The notes: generated from the letters alone by a model not told the origin. A stretch of DNA of 29,017 nucleotides from an uncultured Haemophilus sp. (GCF_905207935.1 NZ_CAJLNI010000007.1:1-29017); one strand, 5' to 3'; positions 6,699 through 15,110 are shown, counted from the stretch's first letter. Translations and numbers: made by a program.

Positions 6699-8699
6699 TT
6701 ATTTTGATTTCTTCGCACGTAATACACGAGAAACGAAAATAAAGATACCGAAGATAAACACGGCAAGACCAAGTAATTCGCCAATATTATCCCAGTTTTC
6801 TAACGCTAAGGCTAATGGTGCTTCTGAACCACCCGAAGTCACAGATGCTGCAATAATAAAGGCTAAGATAACGCCCATTAAGCTTTCACCCACAATTAAA
6901 CCTGCCGCGAAGAGTGTGCCGAAACGTTCTGCTTTTTTCTCTACTTCAGCATCATGAGTGCGTTTTGCATAGTTTTTAATATGACGGGTGATGAACCATG
7001 CCATTACAGCCCCAACGACAACCGGCATATTGATTGATGGTGGAAGGTAGATACCAATCCCGACGGCTAATACCGGTAAGGCAAAGCGACTGTTACTGGT
7101 TTTACGCATAAATGCATCCACAATAATCAACACAATACCTAAGCCCACACCACTTAAAATATAAGTCCATTCTAATTGGTTCGTAAAAATACCTTTAGAA
7201 ATGGTGGTCATAATGGTGGCTTGAGGCGCAGAAAGTGCTTGTGTTGGATCCATGTCTGGACGCGGTAATGCACCCGTGAAACCATAAGCGTGGTATAAAA
7301 TTTCTAATACTGGTGCAATCACTAATGCACCCACGAAACAACCGATAATTAATGCAACCTGTTGTCTCCAAGGGGTGGCTTCAACTAGAAGACCGGTTTT
7401 TAAGTCTTGTAAGTTATCGTTTGAAATAGTCGCGGTGGTTAAAACGATAGATGCCGTGAATAAGGTCAATGCAGTTAAGAATTTTTGACCGTCAGCCGTT
7501 TCAAATAAACCACTGCTTTTACCAATGGTTACTAAAACAAGTGAAATCACGATAACAGAAATGATCCCGATACCAGAAATAGGGCTAGAAGATGAACCTA
7601 CAAGTCCAGCCATATAACCCGATGCGGCTGCAACGAAGAAGCCGATTAATACTGCGAGTAGCGTACAAACTACCACTAATAATACGGCAAGTTCAGCAGA
7701 AATAGGCGCTGCTGCCACAAAGTGATATAAGGAAATCACGATTAACACGACAGTCGCCAATAAAATGTAAATGATGGTTTTTGGTGATAAGTCGATATCA
7801 ATACGATGTTCTGATTCAGCTTGTGAGCCTTTTAACATACGGAAAGAATGAACCATCCCTTCAATCATTGGTTTTAACAGGATTAATAATGTCCAAATCG
7901 CTGCAATACCGATAGTCCCTACACCGATAAAGCGAACTTTGGTTTTCCATTCAGTCATCGCATAGCTCACGATTGACGCATCGGTTGGCATATCGCCAGT
8001 TGCCGTAAAATAAGGCACAGCCACACCCCATGCAAGGAATGTACCGAATAACATTGCAAGACCGCCCACGATACCGATTAAGTAACCCGCACCTACTAAT
8101 GCAAGAGAGAAACCCATCGGTAATTGGAAAACGGCTTTGCCGTTAGAGAACCATGCACTTGCGCTGTCAGACATGACACGTAATGCGTTGGTTAGGAACG
8201 CAACGGTTCCTGCAAAAATACCGCCATAAGCGATATCTTTTACACCACTGTCGCTTTCGTCATTATTGCCTGCTTTTAAGATTTCAGCTGCCGCCACACC
8301 TTCAGGGTAAGGTAAGTCGCTGTTTACCACCATCGCACGACGTAGTGGAATAGTGAATAGTACGCCCAACGTACCGCCAGAGGCACAGATAAGCACAGTT
8401 TGCCAGAATGGGAATTCCTGCCAGTAACCCATCATTAATAAACCTGGAAGAACGAAAATAACAGAAGACAGTGTCCCCGCTGATGAAGCTTGGGTTTGCA
8501 CCATGTTATTTTCTAAGATACTGGAATCCTTGAAGAATTTTAAAATTGCCATAGAGATTACGGCAGCTGGAATGGAGGAGGCGAAAGTCATCCCCACTTT
8601 AAGACCCAAATAAACGTTAGATGCAGTGAAGATCACTGTAATTAACGCCCCAAGGAACATTCCTCGGAAGGTCAATTCTTTTAAATTATCATGAGACAT
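6699..8699 (-). CDS. OPT-family oligopeptide transporter
   Basis: A 666-residue polytopic inner-membrane protein with about 14-16 hydrophobic segments, normal for bacterial members of the oligopeptide transporter (OPT) family. The N-terminal ELTFRGMFLGALITVIFTASNVYLGLKVGMTFASSIPAAVISMAIL is the characteristic opening of the family, with repeated Gly-rich membrane segments after it. Likely role: proton-coupled uptake of peptides; some family members carry metal chelates, so the substrate is uncertain. The gene stands alone, with an intrinsic terminator after it and a 115-base upstream gap after nudE. That gap carries an ARG-box-like palindrome. No uptake signal is present within the coding region. 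Confidence 0.93.
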   Translation of the reverse strand: MSHDNLKELTFRGMFLGALITVIFTASNVYLGLKVGMTFASSIPAAVISMAILKFFKDSSILENNMVQTQASSAGTLSSVIFVLPGLLMMGYWQEFPFWQTVLICASGGTLGVLFTIPLRRAMVVNSDLPYPEGVAAAEILKAGNNDESDSGVKDIAYGGIFAGTVAFLTNALRVMSDSASAWFSNGKAVFQLPMGFSLALVGAGYLIGIVGGLAMLFGTFLAWGVAVPYFTATGDMPTDASIVSYAMTEWKTKVRFIGVGTIGIAAIWTLLILLKPMIEGMVHSFRMLKGSQAESEHRIDIDLSPKTIIYILLATVVLIVISLYHFVAAAPISAELAVLLVVVCTLLAVLIGFFVAAASGYMAGLVGSSSSPISGIGIISVIVISLVLVTIGKSSGLFETADGQKFLTALTLFTASIVLTTATISNDNLQDLKTGLLVEATPWRQQVALIIGCFVGALVIAPVLEILYHAYGFTGALPRPDMDPTQALSAPQATIMTTISKGIFTNQLEWTYILSGVGLGIVLIIVDAFMRKTSNSRFALPVLAVGIGIYLPPSINMPVVVGAVMAWFITRHIKNYAKRTHDAEVEKKAERFGTLFAAGLIVGESLMGVILAFIIAASVTSGGSEAPLALALENWDNIGELLGLAVFIFGIFIFVSRVLRAKKSK

Positions 8700-8743
8700 A
8701 AATTTTCCTATTTATTTTTGAAAAATGACTATACATTCTCAAA

Positions 8744-8761
8744 AAAAGAATAATTATTCAA
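8744..8761 (-). promoter_or_regulatory. ArgR-box-like palindrome upstream of the OPT gene
   Basis: On the minus strand the sequence is TTGAATAATTATTCTT, a palindrome GAATAATTATTC with flanking T. It agrees closely with the ARG box known from E. coli (TGAAT, four A/T, ATTCA), with one mismatch in the second half-site. ARG boxes usually come in pairs, and I see only this one. It lies about 50 bases before the transporter start, in very AT-rich DNA where chance matches are easier. Confidence 0.35.
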
Positions 8762-8814
8762 GTTTTATTTAAAGTTAATCGCTTACAATTAGAATTTATC
8801 TAAATTTTTTCGAT

Positions 8815-9363
8815 TTATTTACGTTTTTTTAAATAATCTCGTAAGGTATAAAGTGCGGTTAAGTTTCTTGCCTCATTAAATTCATCACTCACCAGCAAGG
8901 CGTCAAGTTGAGATAAAGGGTAACGGACTATTTCTAATGGTTCGGGTTCATCCCCTTCCAGTTGATTTGGGTATAAATCTTCACCCAATAAAACGTGCAT
9001 TTTATGCCCCATGATTTGTGGATTGATCTTCATCGTGCGTAAAAACGTCCATTTTTTTGCCCCAAAGCCAATTTCTTCCTGCAATTCGCGATTCGCACTT
9101 TGTTCGGGCGTTTCTCCTGTATCCATTCCACCTTTTACAAAGCCTAATTCATATTGTTCCGTTCCGACGGCATATTCGCGAACCAGAAGGAGATCCTCTC
9201 CATCAATTGCGATCACCATGACAGAATCGCGATTAAAAGGGCGGAAACGTTCGTAAGTGCGGTCAATGCCATTAGAGAATTTGAGATCGACAGCTTGAAT
9301 TTCAAACAAGCGGGATTTTGCCACGGTGGAAAGGGAGAGAATGTGTGGAAGTTGTTTTTTCAT
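8815..9363 (-). CDS. nudE: ADP compounds hydrolase NudE
   Basis: Nudix hydrolase that cleaves ADP-ribose, NADH and Ap3A type dinucleotides in the cytosol. The 182-residue protein carries a complete Nudix box at residues 78-100 (G-x5-E-x7-REL-x2-EE-x-GF: GGMDTGETPEQSANRELQEE and following). Length and the flanking EQYELGFVKGG and LRTMKINPQIMGHKM are as in NudE. The start ATG at 9363 has AGGG 8 bases upstream. It is divergent from hslR, with 64 bases between the start codons. The next gene on the same strand is the OPT transporter, 115 bases downstream. Uptake signals lie inside the gene at 8851 and 9255. Confidence 0.93.
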   Translation of the reverse strand: MKKQLPHILSLSTVAKSRLFEIQAVDLKFSNGIDRTYERFRPFNRDSVMVIAIDGEDLLLVREYAVGTEQYELGFVKGGMDTGETPEQSANRELQEEIGFGAKKWTFLRTMKINPQIMGHKMHVLLGEDLYPNQLEGDEPEPLEIVRYPLSQLDALLVSDEFNEARNLTALYTLRDYLKKRK

Positions 9364-9427
9364 GATATTAGCCCTATTATCTTGTTATTGGCTCATCATA
9401 CGCAAAGTGAGAGAAATAGGAAGAGTT

Positions 9428-9823
9428 ATGGCTGAAAATAACGAAGTACGATTAGATAAATGGCTTTGGGCGGCGCGTTTTTATAAAACCCGTAGCATTG
9501 CGAAAGCGATGATTGAAGGGGGCAAAGTACATTACAACGGTAAACGAGCTAAAGTAAGTAAAAATGTAGAAATCGGTGCCATGATTAAGCTACGTCAAGG
9601 CAACGATGAAAAAGAAATTGAAGTGATTGCGTTGAGTGACCAACGCCGTGGCGCCCCTGAAGCACAATTGCTTTACCAAGAAACGGCACAGAGTGTGAAA
9701 AAACGCGAGGAAATGGCGTGGGCAAGAAAAAATAATGCGCTTTCAATGCCACATCCTGATCGTCGTCCAAACAAAAAAGAACGTCGAGATTTATTGAAAT
9801 TTAAACACCAAGATGAGTTCTAG
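9428..9823 (+). CDS. hslR: Ribosome-associated heat shock protein Hsp15
   Basis: RNA-binding protein that recognises stalled 50S subunits carrying peptidyl-tRNA and helps to recycle them. The 131-residue protein starts with the S4 RNA-binding domain, RLDKWLWAARFYKTRSIAKA (residues about 8-27), continuing through GGKVHYNGKRAK. The tail is basic (HPDRRPNKKERRDLLKFKH), as usual for Hsp15. I chose ATG 9428 because it puts the S4 domain at the N-terminus and has GGAAGAG just upstream; the frame stays open further upstream, but that part overlaps nudE. It is divergent from nudE and followed by an uptake-signal terminator. Confidence 0.93.
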   Translation: MAENNEVRLDKWLWAARFYKTRSIAKAMIEGGKVHYNGKRAKVSKNVEIGAMIKLRQGNDEKEIEVIALSDQRRGAPEAQLLYQETAQSVKKREEMAWARKNNALSMPHPDRRPNKKERRDLLKFKHQDEF

Positions 9824-9828
9824 AAAAT

Positions 9829-9859
9829 AAAAGTGCGGTCAGATTTGACCGCACTTTTT
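9829..9859 (+). terminator. Bidirectional terminator made of two inverted uptake signals
   Basis: AAAAGTGCGGTCA and TGACCGCACTTTT pair around a loop of about four bases, followed by T. Each arm is a complete uptake signal (9831-9839 and 9848-9856). It lies between hslR (plus) and the broken yqhA-type gene (minus) and can stop transcription from both sides. Confidence 0.85.
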
Positions 9860-9862
9860 GTA

Positions 9863-10421
9863 TTAATGGTTTTTGTGGCTTGTACTGTAGAGAATTTTGT
9901 CGGTATAAGCCATCGCAATCGCTGAAATTAAGAAAGAAAAATGGATAATCACTTCCCACATAATTGTTTTTTCAGGGATTTTTGACGCATTCACAAAGGT
10001 TTGCAATAAGTGAATAGACGAAATGCTGATAATTGACATAGAAAGCTTCACTTTCAGCACGGTCGCATTCACATGGCTCATCCATTCAGGTTGATCCGGA
10101 TGATTTTTCGTGCGTAGTTTTGAGACGAAAATTTCATAACCGCCTAATGTCACCATCACCAATAAGTTCGCAATCATCACTACATCAATGAGATTGATGT
10201 ACGGTGAGCATAATGGTGTCTGCATCCATTTCATTAACATTGGTGATGAGATACCACAAGTTTTTCATAAACTTGTAGGCATAGATGCCTTGTACAACAA
10301 TTAAACCTAAATAAATAGGCACTTGTAACCAACGACTTGCAAAAATCGTTTTGCTTAGAAAGTTAGTCTATTCATTATATTTTGCACATGGATCCGAGAT
10401 TTCTTTTTGTTCCGTTGCCAT
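9863..10421 (-). pseudogene. yqhA: Broken YqhA/UPF0114-family membrane protein gene
   Basis: Homologous to the UPF0114 (YqhA) family of small inner-membrane proteins of unknown function. The gene should start at ATG 10421 (MATEQKEISD...), with GAGGAA just upstream. Codon 18 is TAG (10368-10370). The frame then continues with FASRWLQVPIYLGLIVVQGIYAYK, a typical N-terminal membrane segment, to DADTIMLTV. There one extra base, near 10199, shifts the frame. Reading resumes with NLIDVVMIANLLVMVTLGGYEIFVSKLR and the conserved HVNATVLKVKLSMSIISISSIHLLQ. With the extra base removed the gene would encode about 185 residues. Two independent lesions argue for real inactivation rather than one sequencing error. 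A 125-residue open frame (9863-10240) remains but lacks the first membrane segment. Confidence 0.85.
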
Positions 10422-10451
10422 AAAATTCCTCATAAATAAAAATTCAAATAA

Positions 10452-10478
10452 AAAAGCGGCAAGAAAATAGCCGCTTTT
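10452..10478 (-). terminator. Intrinsic terminator after rmuC
   Basis: On the minus strand, AAAAGCGGC pairs with GCCGCTTTT around a 9-base loop, followed by further T. It lies 25 bases after the rmuC stop and separates rmuC from the broken yqhA-type gene. Confidence 0.85.
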
Positions 10479-10502
10479 AAAGAAAAATTCAACCGATGTT
10501 TT

Positions 10503-12113
10503 TTATTTTACCTCATTCTCGGTAGTGATAAGGGATAGGCGCGTTAAATCCACGTCATTATTGAGCAATTCAACGTTTGGCATGCTCTTGTTAGCTTTCG
10601 CTGACAAGTCTTTAAAGCGTTCCACTTTCCCCACTAAACCTTGTTGCCCCACAAGGGCAGTGACGGTGCTGTTGTATTGATTGCTCACAGTGGAAAGGGT
10701 GTTACCCAGTTTGTTTAAACGTTCTGCCACCAGGCAAATCTGGTTGTAAATTTCCCCCGCTTTTTCTGCGATTTCTTTCGCTTCGGCGTTGCCGCGTTCG
10801 ATACGCCATAAATTCGCCACTGTGCGTAAAATTGGCATGAGGGTCGTGTGCGAAACCATAATCACATTTTTCTCATAGCCATAATTAAACAGACTTGGGT
10901 CTAATTTTAAGGCTTCAATATAAGCAGGTTCCACTGCAATGAACATCAAGACAAAATTAGGACTGCGCATGCCAATCAAATTGCTGTAATCCTTGCGGTG
11001 CAAGTCATCAATGTGATTTTTCAGGGCTTTAATATGCTCCCTTAGTAAACGCTCACGTTCAAATTCATCCTCAGAATTGACCGCACTTTCGTAAGCATTC
11101 AATGACATTTTGCTATCGATGATAATATTTTTCTCATCAGGTAAATTGAGCACAAAATCAGGATAGTTTCGACCGCCTTGTTCATCTTTAAAATGGGCCT
11201 GCGCACTGTAATGCACGTTTTCAATCAAACCTGCCAACTGAAGTGCGCGTTCAAGTTGCACTTCTCCCCAGTTGCCTAAGGTTTTCTTTTCACCTTTTAA
11301 GGCTGAAGTTAAATTATTGGCCTCTTGCGACATATTTAAACCAATTTCCAACACCTTTTTGATTTCCGCTTCTAAGCCTGCATTGCCTTTTACAGATTCG
11401 GAATGGATTTCATTGACTCGTTTTTGAAACCCTTCGATTTGTTCCCGGAAAGGCTTCAATAAGGTTTCCAATGCGGTTTGATTGGTCTGATTAAAGGATT
11501 GGCTTTTTTCTTCCAAAATGCGGTTGGCCAGATTTTGGAACTCTACGCCAAGCTGTTGTTTGGATTGTTCAATATGCTGTTGCTGTTCAGCAAAATGTTT
11601 TTCTTTTTCGGAAAGGGTGGTTTTCAACTCCGTTAATTCTTGTGAAAGTGCGGTCAATTTTTCCTGCGTTTTTTGCTGTTCTTGTTCTTTTCTAAGTACA
11701 TTTTCTTGCGCTTGTTGTAATTGACCTTGTAAGCTTTCGGCTTGTGCTGACGCGATCCCAAAGCGTTCTTTTAATGCGGTGATTTGCCCGCCAATTTGAT
11801 CGTGTCGGAGCTGTTCTTCATCCAATTCTTTTTCTAAATATTGGATTTTTTCATCGCGTTCATTAAGGCGAGTTTGCAAGCCTTCCGCATGAGTTTGCGC
11901 TTTAACGGCTTGTTGTTCTAATTGATTTTTGACCGAACTTAAGGAATCAAAACGCTCAGCCAATTGATTGTAATCGTCGATGGTTTTATTGAGATCTTGT
12001 TGTAATTCTTGCGTATCTCGTTTGCTGCGGCTTAATAGAAAAAGCATCACAATACTGATAAAAACCAGCACGGCAATGATAATTAAATATTGATTAGACG
12101 TGAGTTCTGACAT
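10503..12113 (-). CDS. rmuC: DNA recombination protein RmuC
   Basis: Membrane-anchored protein with a nuclease-like fold, known from E. coli work as limiting inversions at short inverted repeats. The 536-residue protein has an N-terminal membrane anchor (about residues 9-27, LIIIAVLVFISIVMLFLLS) and then a long coiled coil rich in Gln, Glu and Lys (about 30-200). The conserved RmuC domain follows (GNWGEVQLERALQLAGL, FVLNLPDEKNIIIDSKMSL, SPNFVLMFIAVEPAYIEAL). The start is the first ATG, with TAGGAG about 6 bases upstream. It stands alone between the aphA and rmuC terminators. Two uptake signals lie within the gene (11080 and 11646). Confidence 0.95.
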   Translation of the reverse strand: MSELTSNQYLIIIAVLVFISIVMLFLLSRSKRDTQELQQDLNKTIDDYNQLAERFDSLSSVKNQLEQQAVKAQTHAEGLQTRLNERDEKIQYLEKELDEEQLRHDQIGGQITALKERFGIASAQAESLQGQLQQAQENVLRKEQEQQKTQEKLTALSQELTELKTTLSEKEKHFAEQQQHIEQSKQQLGVEFQNLANRILEEKSQSFNQTNQTALETLLKPFREQIEGFQKRVNEIHSESVKGNAGLEAEIKKVLEIGLNMSQEANNLTSALKGEKKTLGNWGEVQLERALQLAGLIENVHYSAQAHFKDEQGGRNYPDFVLNLPDEKNIIIDSKMSLNAYESAVNSEDEFERERLLREHIKALKNHIDDLHRKDYSNLIGMRSPNFVLMFIAVEPAYIEALKLDPSLFNYGYEKNVIMVSHTTLMPILRTVANLWRIERGNAEAKEIAEKAGEIYNQICLVAERLNKLGNTLSTVSNQYNSTVTALVGQQGLVGKVERFKDLSAKANKSMPNVELLNNDVDLTRLSLITTENEVK

Positions 12114-12137
12114 AAATAGGCTCCTAGAAACGCAAAA

Positions 12138-12143
12138 ATTTTA
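12138..12143 (-). promoter_or_regulatory. Candidate extended -10 promoter of rmuC
   Basis: On the minus strand TGCTAAAAT gives an extended -10 element (TGn before TAAAAT), 25 bases before the rmuC start codon. The -35 region is poor. It is the best candidate in the short gap after the aphA terminator. Confidence 0.4.
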
Positions 12144-12191
12144 GCATATTCCCAGAAACTTTTTAAAAATTAAGATTGTTAATTAGATAAG

Positions 12192-12221
12192 AAAAGTGCG
12201 GTCAAAAATAACCGCACTTTT
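12192..12221 (-). terminator. Terminator of aphA made of two inverted uptake signals
   Basis: AAAAGTGCGGT pairs with ACCGCACTTTT around an 8-base loop. Each arm is a full uptake signal (12194-12202 and 12211-12219). It lies just after the aphA stop and before rmuC. Confidence 0.85.
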
Positions 12222-12229
12222 TAGGAAGA

Positions 12230-12937
12230 TTAGTAGTTTGAGTTAATCAATACTTCTTCACCGTAGCCACCAAGGGTTGGCATTGGTTGATAAGTGGAGT
12301 TAGCAGCACGCATTAAACGAATACCACGGATACCAGCTTCTTTTGCTGCGAGGATATCGTCATCGCTGTCACCATAGTGAATACTCACTTTGTGCTCAAT
12401 AATACCAGGTGTTTTGTTATATTTAGTTGGAAGTTTGCGACCGCCCATGAATTCTACAGGGTGCATGTCTTTAATATTAAAGGCTTTTTGTAGCACTGGT
12501 GTCACACCATCTTTATCGCCCGCTGTACGACCGGTAATAAAATAAATTTGGTCACCACGTGCTTGGTGCATATTAATTAAATCCACCGCAATTTGTTTTG
12601 GAATGGAATATTGGTCACAACCTGCATTCACTTCATTCCAGAAATCTTGATTTTTTAAGTAATCATTTTTACCTGGAGAGTATTTTTCTTGGCCGTGATA
12701 GAAACAAGGGCTACTGAAAAGTACAGTATCGTCAATGTCGAAGCTCACATTAATGGGTGCTTTACCTTCCAATTCTTTTTTCAACTGCTCAACAGAGATC
12801 CAGTGAATCGGTTTTTGCTCTGTCATTTCACGAGCATTTGTACCTTGTTCAGTGTAAGGTTCTTTGTTTGATGCAAAAGTAGAGACTGCGCTTGCCGCTA
12901 AAATTGCAATGGCAGAAAGTTTAAGTAAATTTTTCAT
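12230..12937 (-). CDS. aphA: Class B acid phosphatase AphA
   Basis: Periplasmic nonspecific phosphatase that dephosphorylates nucleotides and other small phosphomonoesters and can transfer phosphate. It has an N-terminal signal peptide (MKNLLKLSAIAILAASAVSTFAS, cut about residue 23). The HAD-superfamily DDDD motif is FDIDDTVLFSS (Asp67 nucleophile, Asp69), and YGDSDDDI near residue 190 supplies the metal-binding aspartates. ITGRTAGD is also typical. Its 235 residues match the class. AGGAAA precedes the ATG. The gene is divergent from hslVU. A good CRP-binding palindrome lies about 100 bases upstream at a distance that suits activation of aphA. Confidence 0.96.
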   Translation of the reverse strand: MKNLLKLSAIAILAASAVSTFASNKEPYTEQGTNAREMTEQKPIHWISVEQLKKELEGKAPINVSFDIDDTVLFSSPCFYHGQEKYSPGKNDYLKNQDFWNEVNAGCDQYSIPKQIAVDLINMHQARGDQIYFITGRTAGDKDGVTPVLQKAFNIKDMHPVEFMGGRKLPTKYNKTPGIIEHKVSIHYGDSDDDILAAKEAGIRGIRLMRAANSTYQPMPTLGGYGEEVLINSNY

Positions 12938-13003
12938 GTTTTCCTCATTAAGTAGTTTGTTTTACTTGTAACAAATCATATTCCTTTAAAATATGGATGT
13001 GAA

Positions 13004-13009
13004 ATAATA
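13004..13009 (-). promoter_or_regulatory. Candidate -10 element of aphA
   Basis: On the minus strand this reads TATTAT (five of six to consensus). It predicts transcription from about 12997, with the CRP site centred about 42.5 bases upstream. That spacing is close to a class II CRP-dependent promoter. There is no good -35 hexamer, as expected for such promoters. Confidence 0.4.
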
Positions 13010-13028
13010 GCAATCGTTTGCTATTTAA

Positions 13029-13050
13029 AAAAGTGATCTTTGTCACATTT
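13029..13050 (-). promoter_or_regulatory. CRP-binding site between aphA and hslV
   Basis: AAAAGTGATCTTTGTCACATTT fits the CRP consensus (TGTGA-N6-TCACA with AT-rich flanks), with one mismatch in the left half-site. The central 14 bases, GTGATCTTTGTCAC, are identical to those of the CRP site in the deo control region at 24419-24432. Its distance from the candidate aphA promoter suggests that aphA is the target. The hslV heat-shock promoter lies further away. Confidence 0.65.
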
Positions 13051-13093
13051 TTTTGAGATGGTTGTTTAATAAAGCATCAAAGAAAAATTTCCC

Positions 13094-13122
13094 CTTGAAT
13101 TTGGCGGAATCGATCGCCATAT
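13094..13122 (+). promoter_or_regulatory. Heat-shock (sigma-32) promoter of hslVU
   Basis: CTTGAA (13094-13099), a 15-base spacer and CGCCATAT (13115-13122) match the sigma-32 promoter pattern known in enterobacteria (CTTGAA, then CCCCATNT). Transcription would start near 13129, about 29 bases before the hslV ATG. hslVU is a classical heat-shock operon, which supports the call. Confidence 0.75.
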
Positions 13123-13157
13123 AACGAATAACTTTTCTTAAAAGAAGGATAAAAAGA

Positions 13158-13688
13158 ATGACAACAATTGTAAGCGTACGTCGTAATGGCCAAGTAGTTG
13201 TTGGGGGCGATGGACAGGTTTCACTAGGCAATACAGTGATGAAGGGGAATGCCCGCAAAGTACGCCGTTTATATAATGGCAAAGTTCTAGCCGGTTTCGC
13301 AGGCGGCACAGCAGATGCGTTCACTTTATTTGAATTATTTGAGCGTAAATTAGAAATGCATCAAGGGCATTTGTTAAAAGCCGCGGTGGAATTAGCCAAA
13401 GATTGGCGAACCGATCGTGCGTTACGCAAGTTAGAAGCGATGCTGATTGTGGCGGATGAAAAAGAAAGTTTAATCATTACCGGTATTGGTGATGTGGTGC
13501 AACCGGAAGCCGATCAGATTTTAGCGATTGGTTCAGGCGGTAATTATGCGTTGTCGGCAGCCCGTGCGTTGGTGGAAAATACCGATTTATCAGCTCGTGA
13601 AATTGTGGAAAAATCTTTAAAAATTGCCGGTGATATTTGCGTGTTTACCAATACGAATTTCACTATCGAAGAATTACCGAATAAATAA
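13158..13688 (+). CDS. hslV: ATP-dependent protease subunit HslV
   Basis: Proteolytic subunit of the HslUV (ClpQY) complex, a two-ring dodecamer of threonine proteases in the cytosol. After removal of Met1 the mature chain begins TTIVSVRRNGQVVVGGDGQVS, with Thr2 as the nucleophile and the conserved GDGQ. The conserved AGGTADAFTLFELFE, AIGSGGNYALSAA and the C-terminal GDICVFTNTNFTIEEL are present. Its 176 residues match the family. AGGAT lies about 9 bases upstream of the ATG. hslU follows after 9 bases. A sigma-32-type promoter lies directly upstream. Confidence 0.98.
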   Translation: MTTIVSVRRNGQVVVGGDGQVSLGNTVMKGNARKVRRLYNGKVLAGFAGGTADAFTLFELFERKLEMHQGHLLKAAVELAKDWRTDRALRKLEAMLIVADEKESLIITGIGDVVQPEADQILAIGSGGNYALSAARALVENTDLSAREIVEKSLKIAGDICVFTNTNFTIEELPNK

Positions 13689-13697
13689 GGAAAAATT

Positions 13698-15032
13698 ATG
13701 TCTGAAATGACCCCTCGTGAAATTGTTTCCGAATTAGATCAACATATTATCGGCCAAAAAGAGGCGAAAAGAGCGGTTGCGATCGCATTACGTAACCGTT
13801 GGAGAAGAATGCAGTTGCAAGAGCCACTTCGCCATGAAGTGACCCCTAAAAATATTTTAATGATTGGTCCAACAGGTGTGGGGAAAACCGAGATTGCGCG
13901 TCGTCTTGCAAAATTAGCTAATGCACCATTCATTAAAGTGGAAGCGACCAAGTTCACCGAAGTGGGCTATGTGGGGAAAGAAGTGGACTCCATTATTCGT
14001 GATTTAACGGACAGTGCGATGAAATTGGTTCGCCAGCAAGAAATTGCGAAAAATCGTGCGAAAGCAGAAGATGCGGCTGAAGATCGTATTTTAGATGCAT
14101 TACTACCACCACCAAAAAATCAATGGGGTGAAGTGGAAAACCACGATACCAACAGCAGTACTCGCCAAGCGTTCCGTAAAAAATTACGTGAAGGTCAATT
14201 AGACGATAAAGAAATTGAAATTGATGTGTCTGCGGGTGTTTCAATGGGGGTGGAAATCATGGCACCTCCTGGTATGGAAGAAATGACCAATCAGTTGCAA
14301 TCCATGTTCCAAAGCCTGGGTTCGGATAAAACTAAAAAACGCAAAATGAAAATTAAGGATGCATTAAAAACCTTAATTGACGATGAAGCAGCCAAATTGA
14401 TCAATCCAGAAGAATTGAAACAAAAAGCCATTGATGCAGTTGAGCAAAACGGTATTGTGTTTATTGATGAGATTGACAAGATCTGTAAAAAAGGCGAATA
14501 CAGTGGTGCGGATGTTTCTCGTGAGGGTGTGCAACGTGACTTATTACCATTGGTGGAAGGTTCAACGGTTAATACCAAACATGGGATGGTGAAAACTGAT
14601 CATATTCTCTTTATTGCATCGGGTGCATTCCAAGTGGCGCGTCCATCAGATTTAATCCCAGAGTTGCAAGGTCGTTTGCCGATTCGTGTTGAATTATCAG
14701 CATTAACGGCAGAAGATTTTGAGCGTATTCTAACTGAGCCAAATGCGTCTTTAACAGAGCAATATAAAGCCCTCATGGCAACAGAAGGCGTGAGTATTGA
14801 GTTTACACAAGATGCGATTAAGAAAATTGCTGAAGCAGCTTTCCGTGTGAATGAGAAAACAGAGAATATCGGAGCAAGACGTTTACATACCGTTATGGAA
14901 CGTTTAATGGATAAAATTTCATTTGATGCGAGCGATATGAACGGACAAACCGTGAATATCGATGCGGCCTATGTGATTGAGGCATTAGGCGAAGTGATTG
15001 AAAATGAAGATTTAAGTCGATTCATTCTGTAA
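13698..15032 (+). CDS. hslU: ATP-dependent protease ATPase subunit HslU
   Basis: AAA+ unfoldase that feeds proteins into HslV. The 444-residue protein has Walker A GPTGVGKT (residues 57-64), the pore loop GYVG (90-93), the large inserted I-domain in the middle, Walker B (VFIDEIDKI) and a sensor-2 arginine region (IGARRLHTVMERLM). The C-terminus ends DLSRFIL, the conserved tail that inserts into HslV pockets. It is 9 bases downstream of hslV with AAGGAAAA before the ATG, so the two are an operon. A bidirectional uptake-signal terminator follows. Confidence 0.98.
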   Translation: MSEMTPREIVSELDQHIIGQKEAKRAVAIALRNRWRRMQLQEPLRHEVTPKNILMIGPTGVGKTEIARRLAKLANAPFIKVEATKFTEVGYVGKEVDSIIRDLTDSAMKLVRQQEIAKNRAKAEDAAEDRILDALLPPPKNQWGEVENHDTNSSTRQAFRKKLREGQLDDKEIEIDVSAGVSMGVEIMAPPGMEEMTNQLQSMFQSLGSDKTKKRKMKIKDALKTLIDDEAAKLINPEELKQKAIDAVEQNGIVFIDEIDKICKKGEYSGADVSREGVQRDLLPLVEGSTVNTKHGMVKTDHILFIASGAFQVARPSDLIPELQGRLPIRVELSALTAEDFERILTEPNASLTEQYKALMATEGVSIEFTQDAIKKIAEAAFRVNEKTENIGARRLHTVMERLMDKISFDASDMNGQTVNIDAAYVIEALGEVIENEDLSRFIL

Positions 15033-15049
15033 TGAAAGTTTAGATAAAG

Positions 15050-15083
15050 AAAAAGTGCGGTTATTTTTAACCGCACTTTTTTT
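15050..15083. terminator. Bidirectional terminator between hslU and slyD (uptake-signal pair)
   Basis: AAAAAGTGCGGTTA pairs with TAACCGCACTTTTT around a 4-base loop, followed by T on the plus strand and preceded by A-rich sequence that gives T on the minus strand. The two arms are uptake signals (15053-15061 and 15070-15078). It serves the converging hslU and slyD genes. Confidence 0.88.
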
Positions 15084-15110
15084 GTCTCTAGTTTTATCTC
15101 TAGATTAAGA

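Noticed and set aside
9376..9405. TTGCGT with GATAAT as a nudE promoter
   Set aside because: Its start would fall about 6 bases before the nudE ATG and leave out the ribosome-binding sequence; the promoter probably lies elsewhere.
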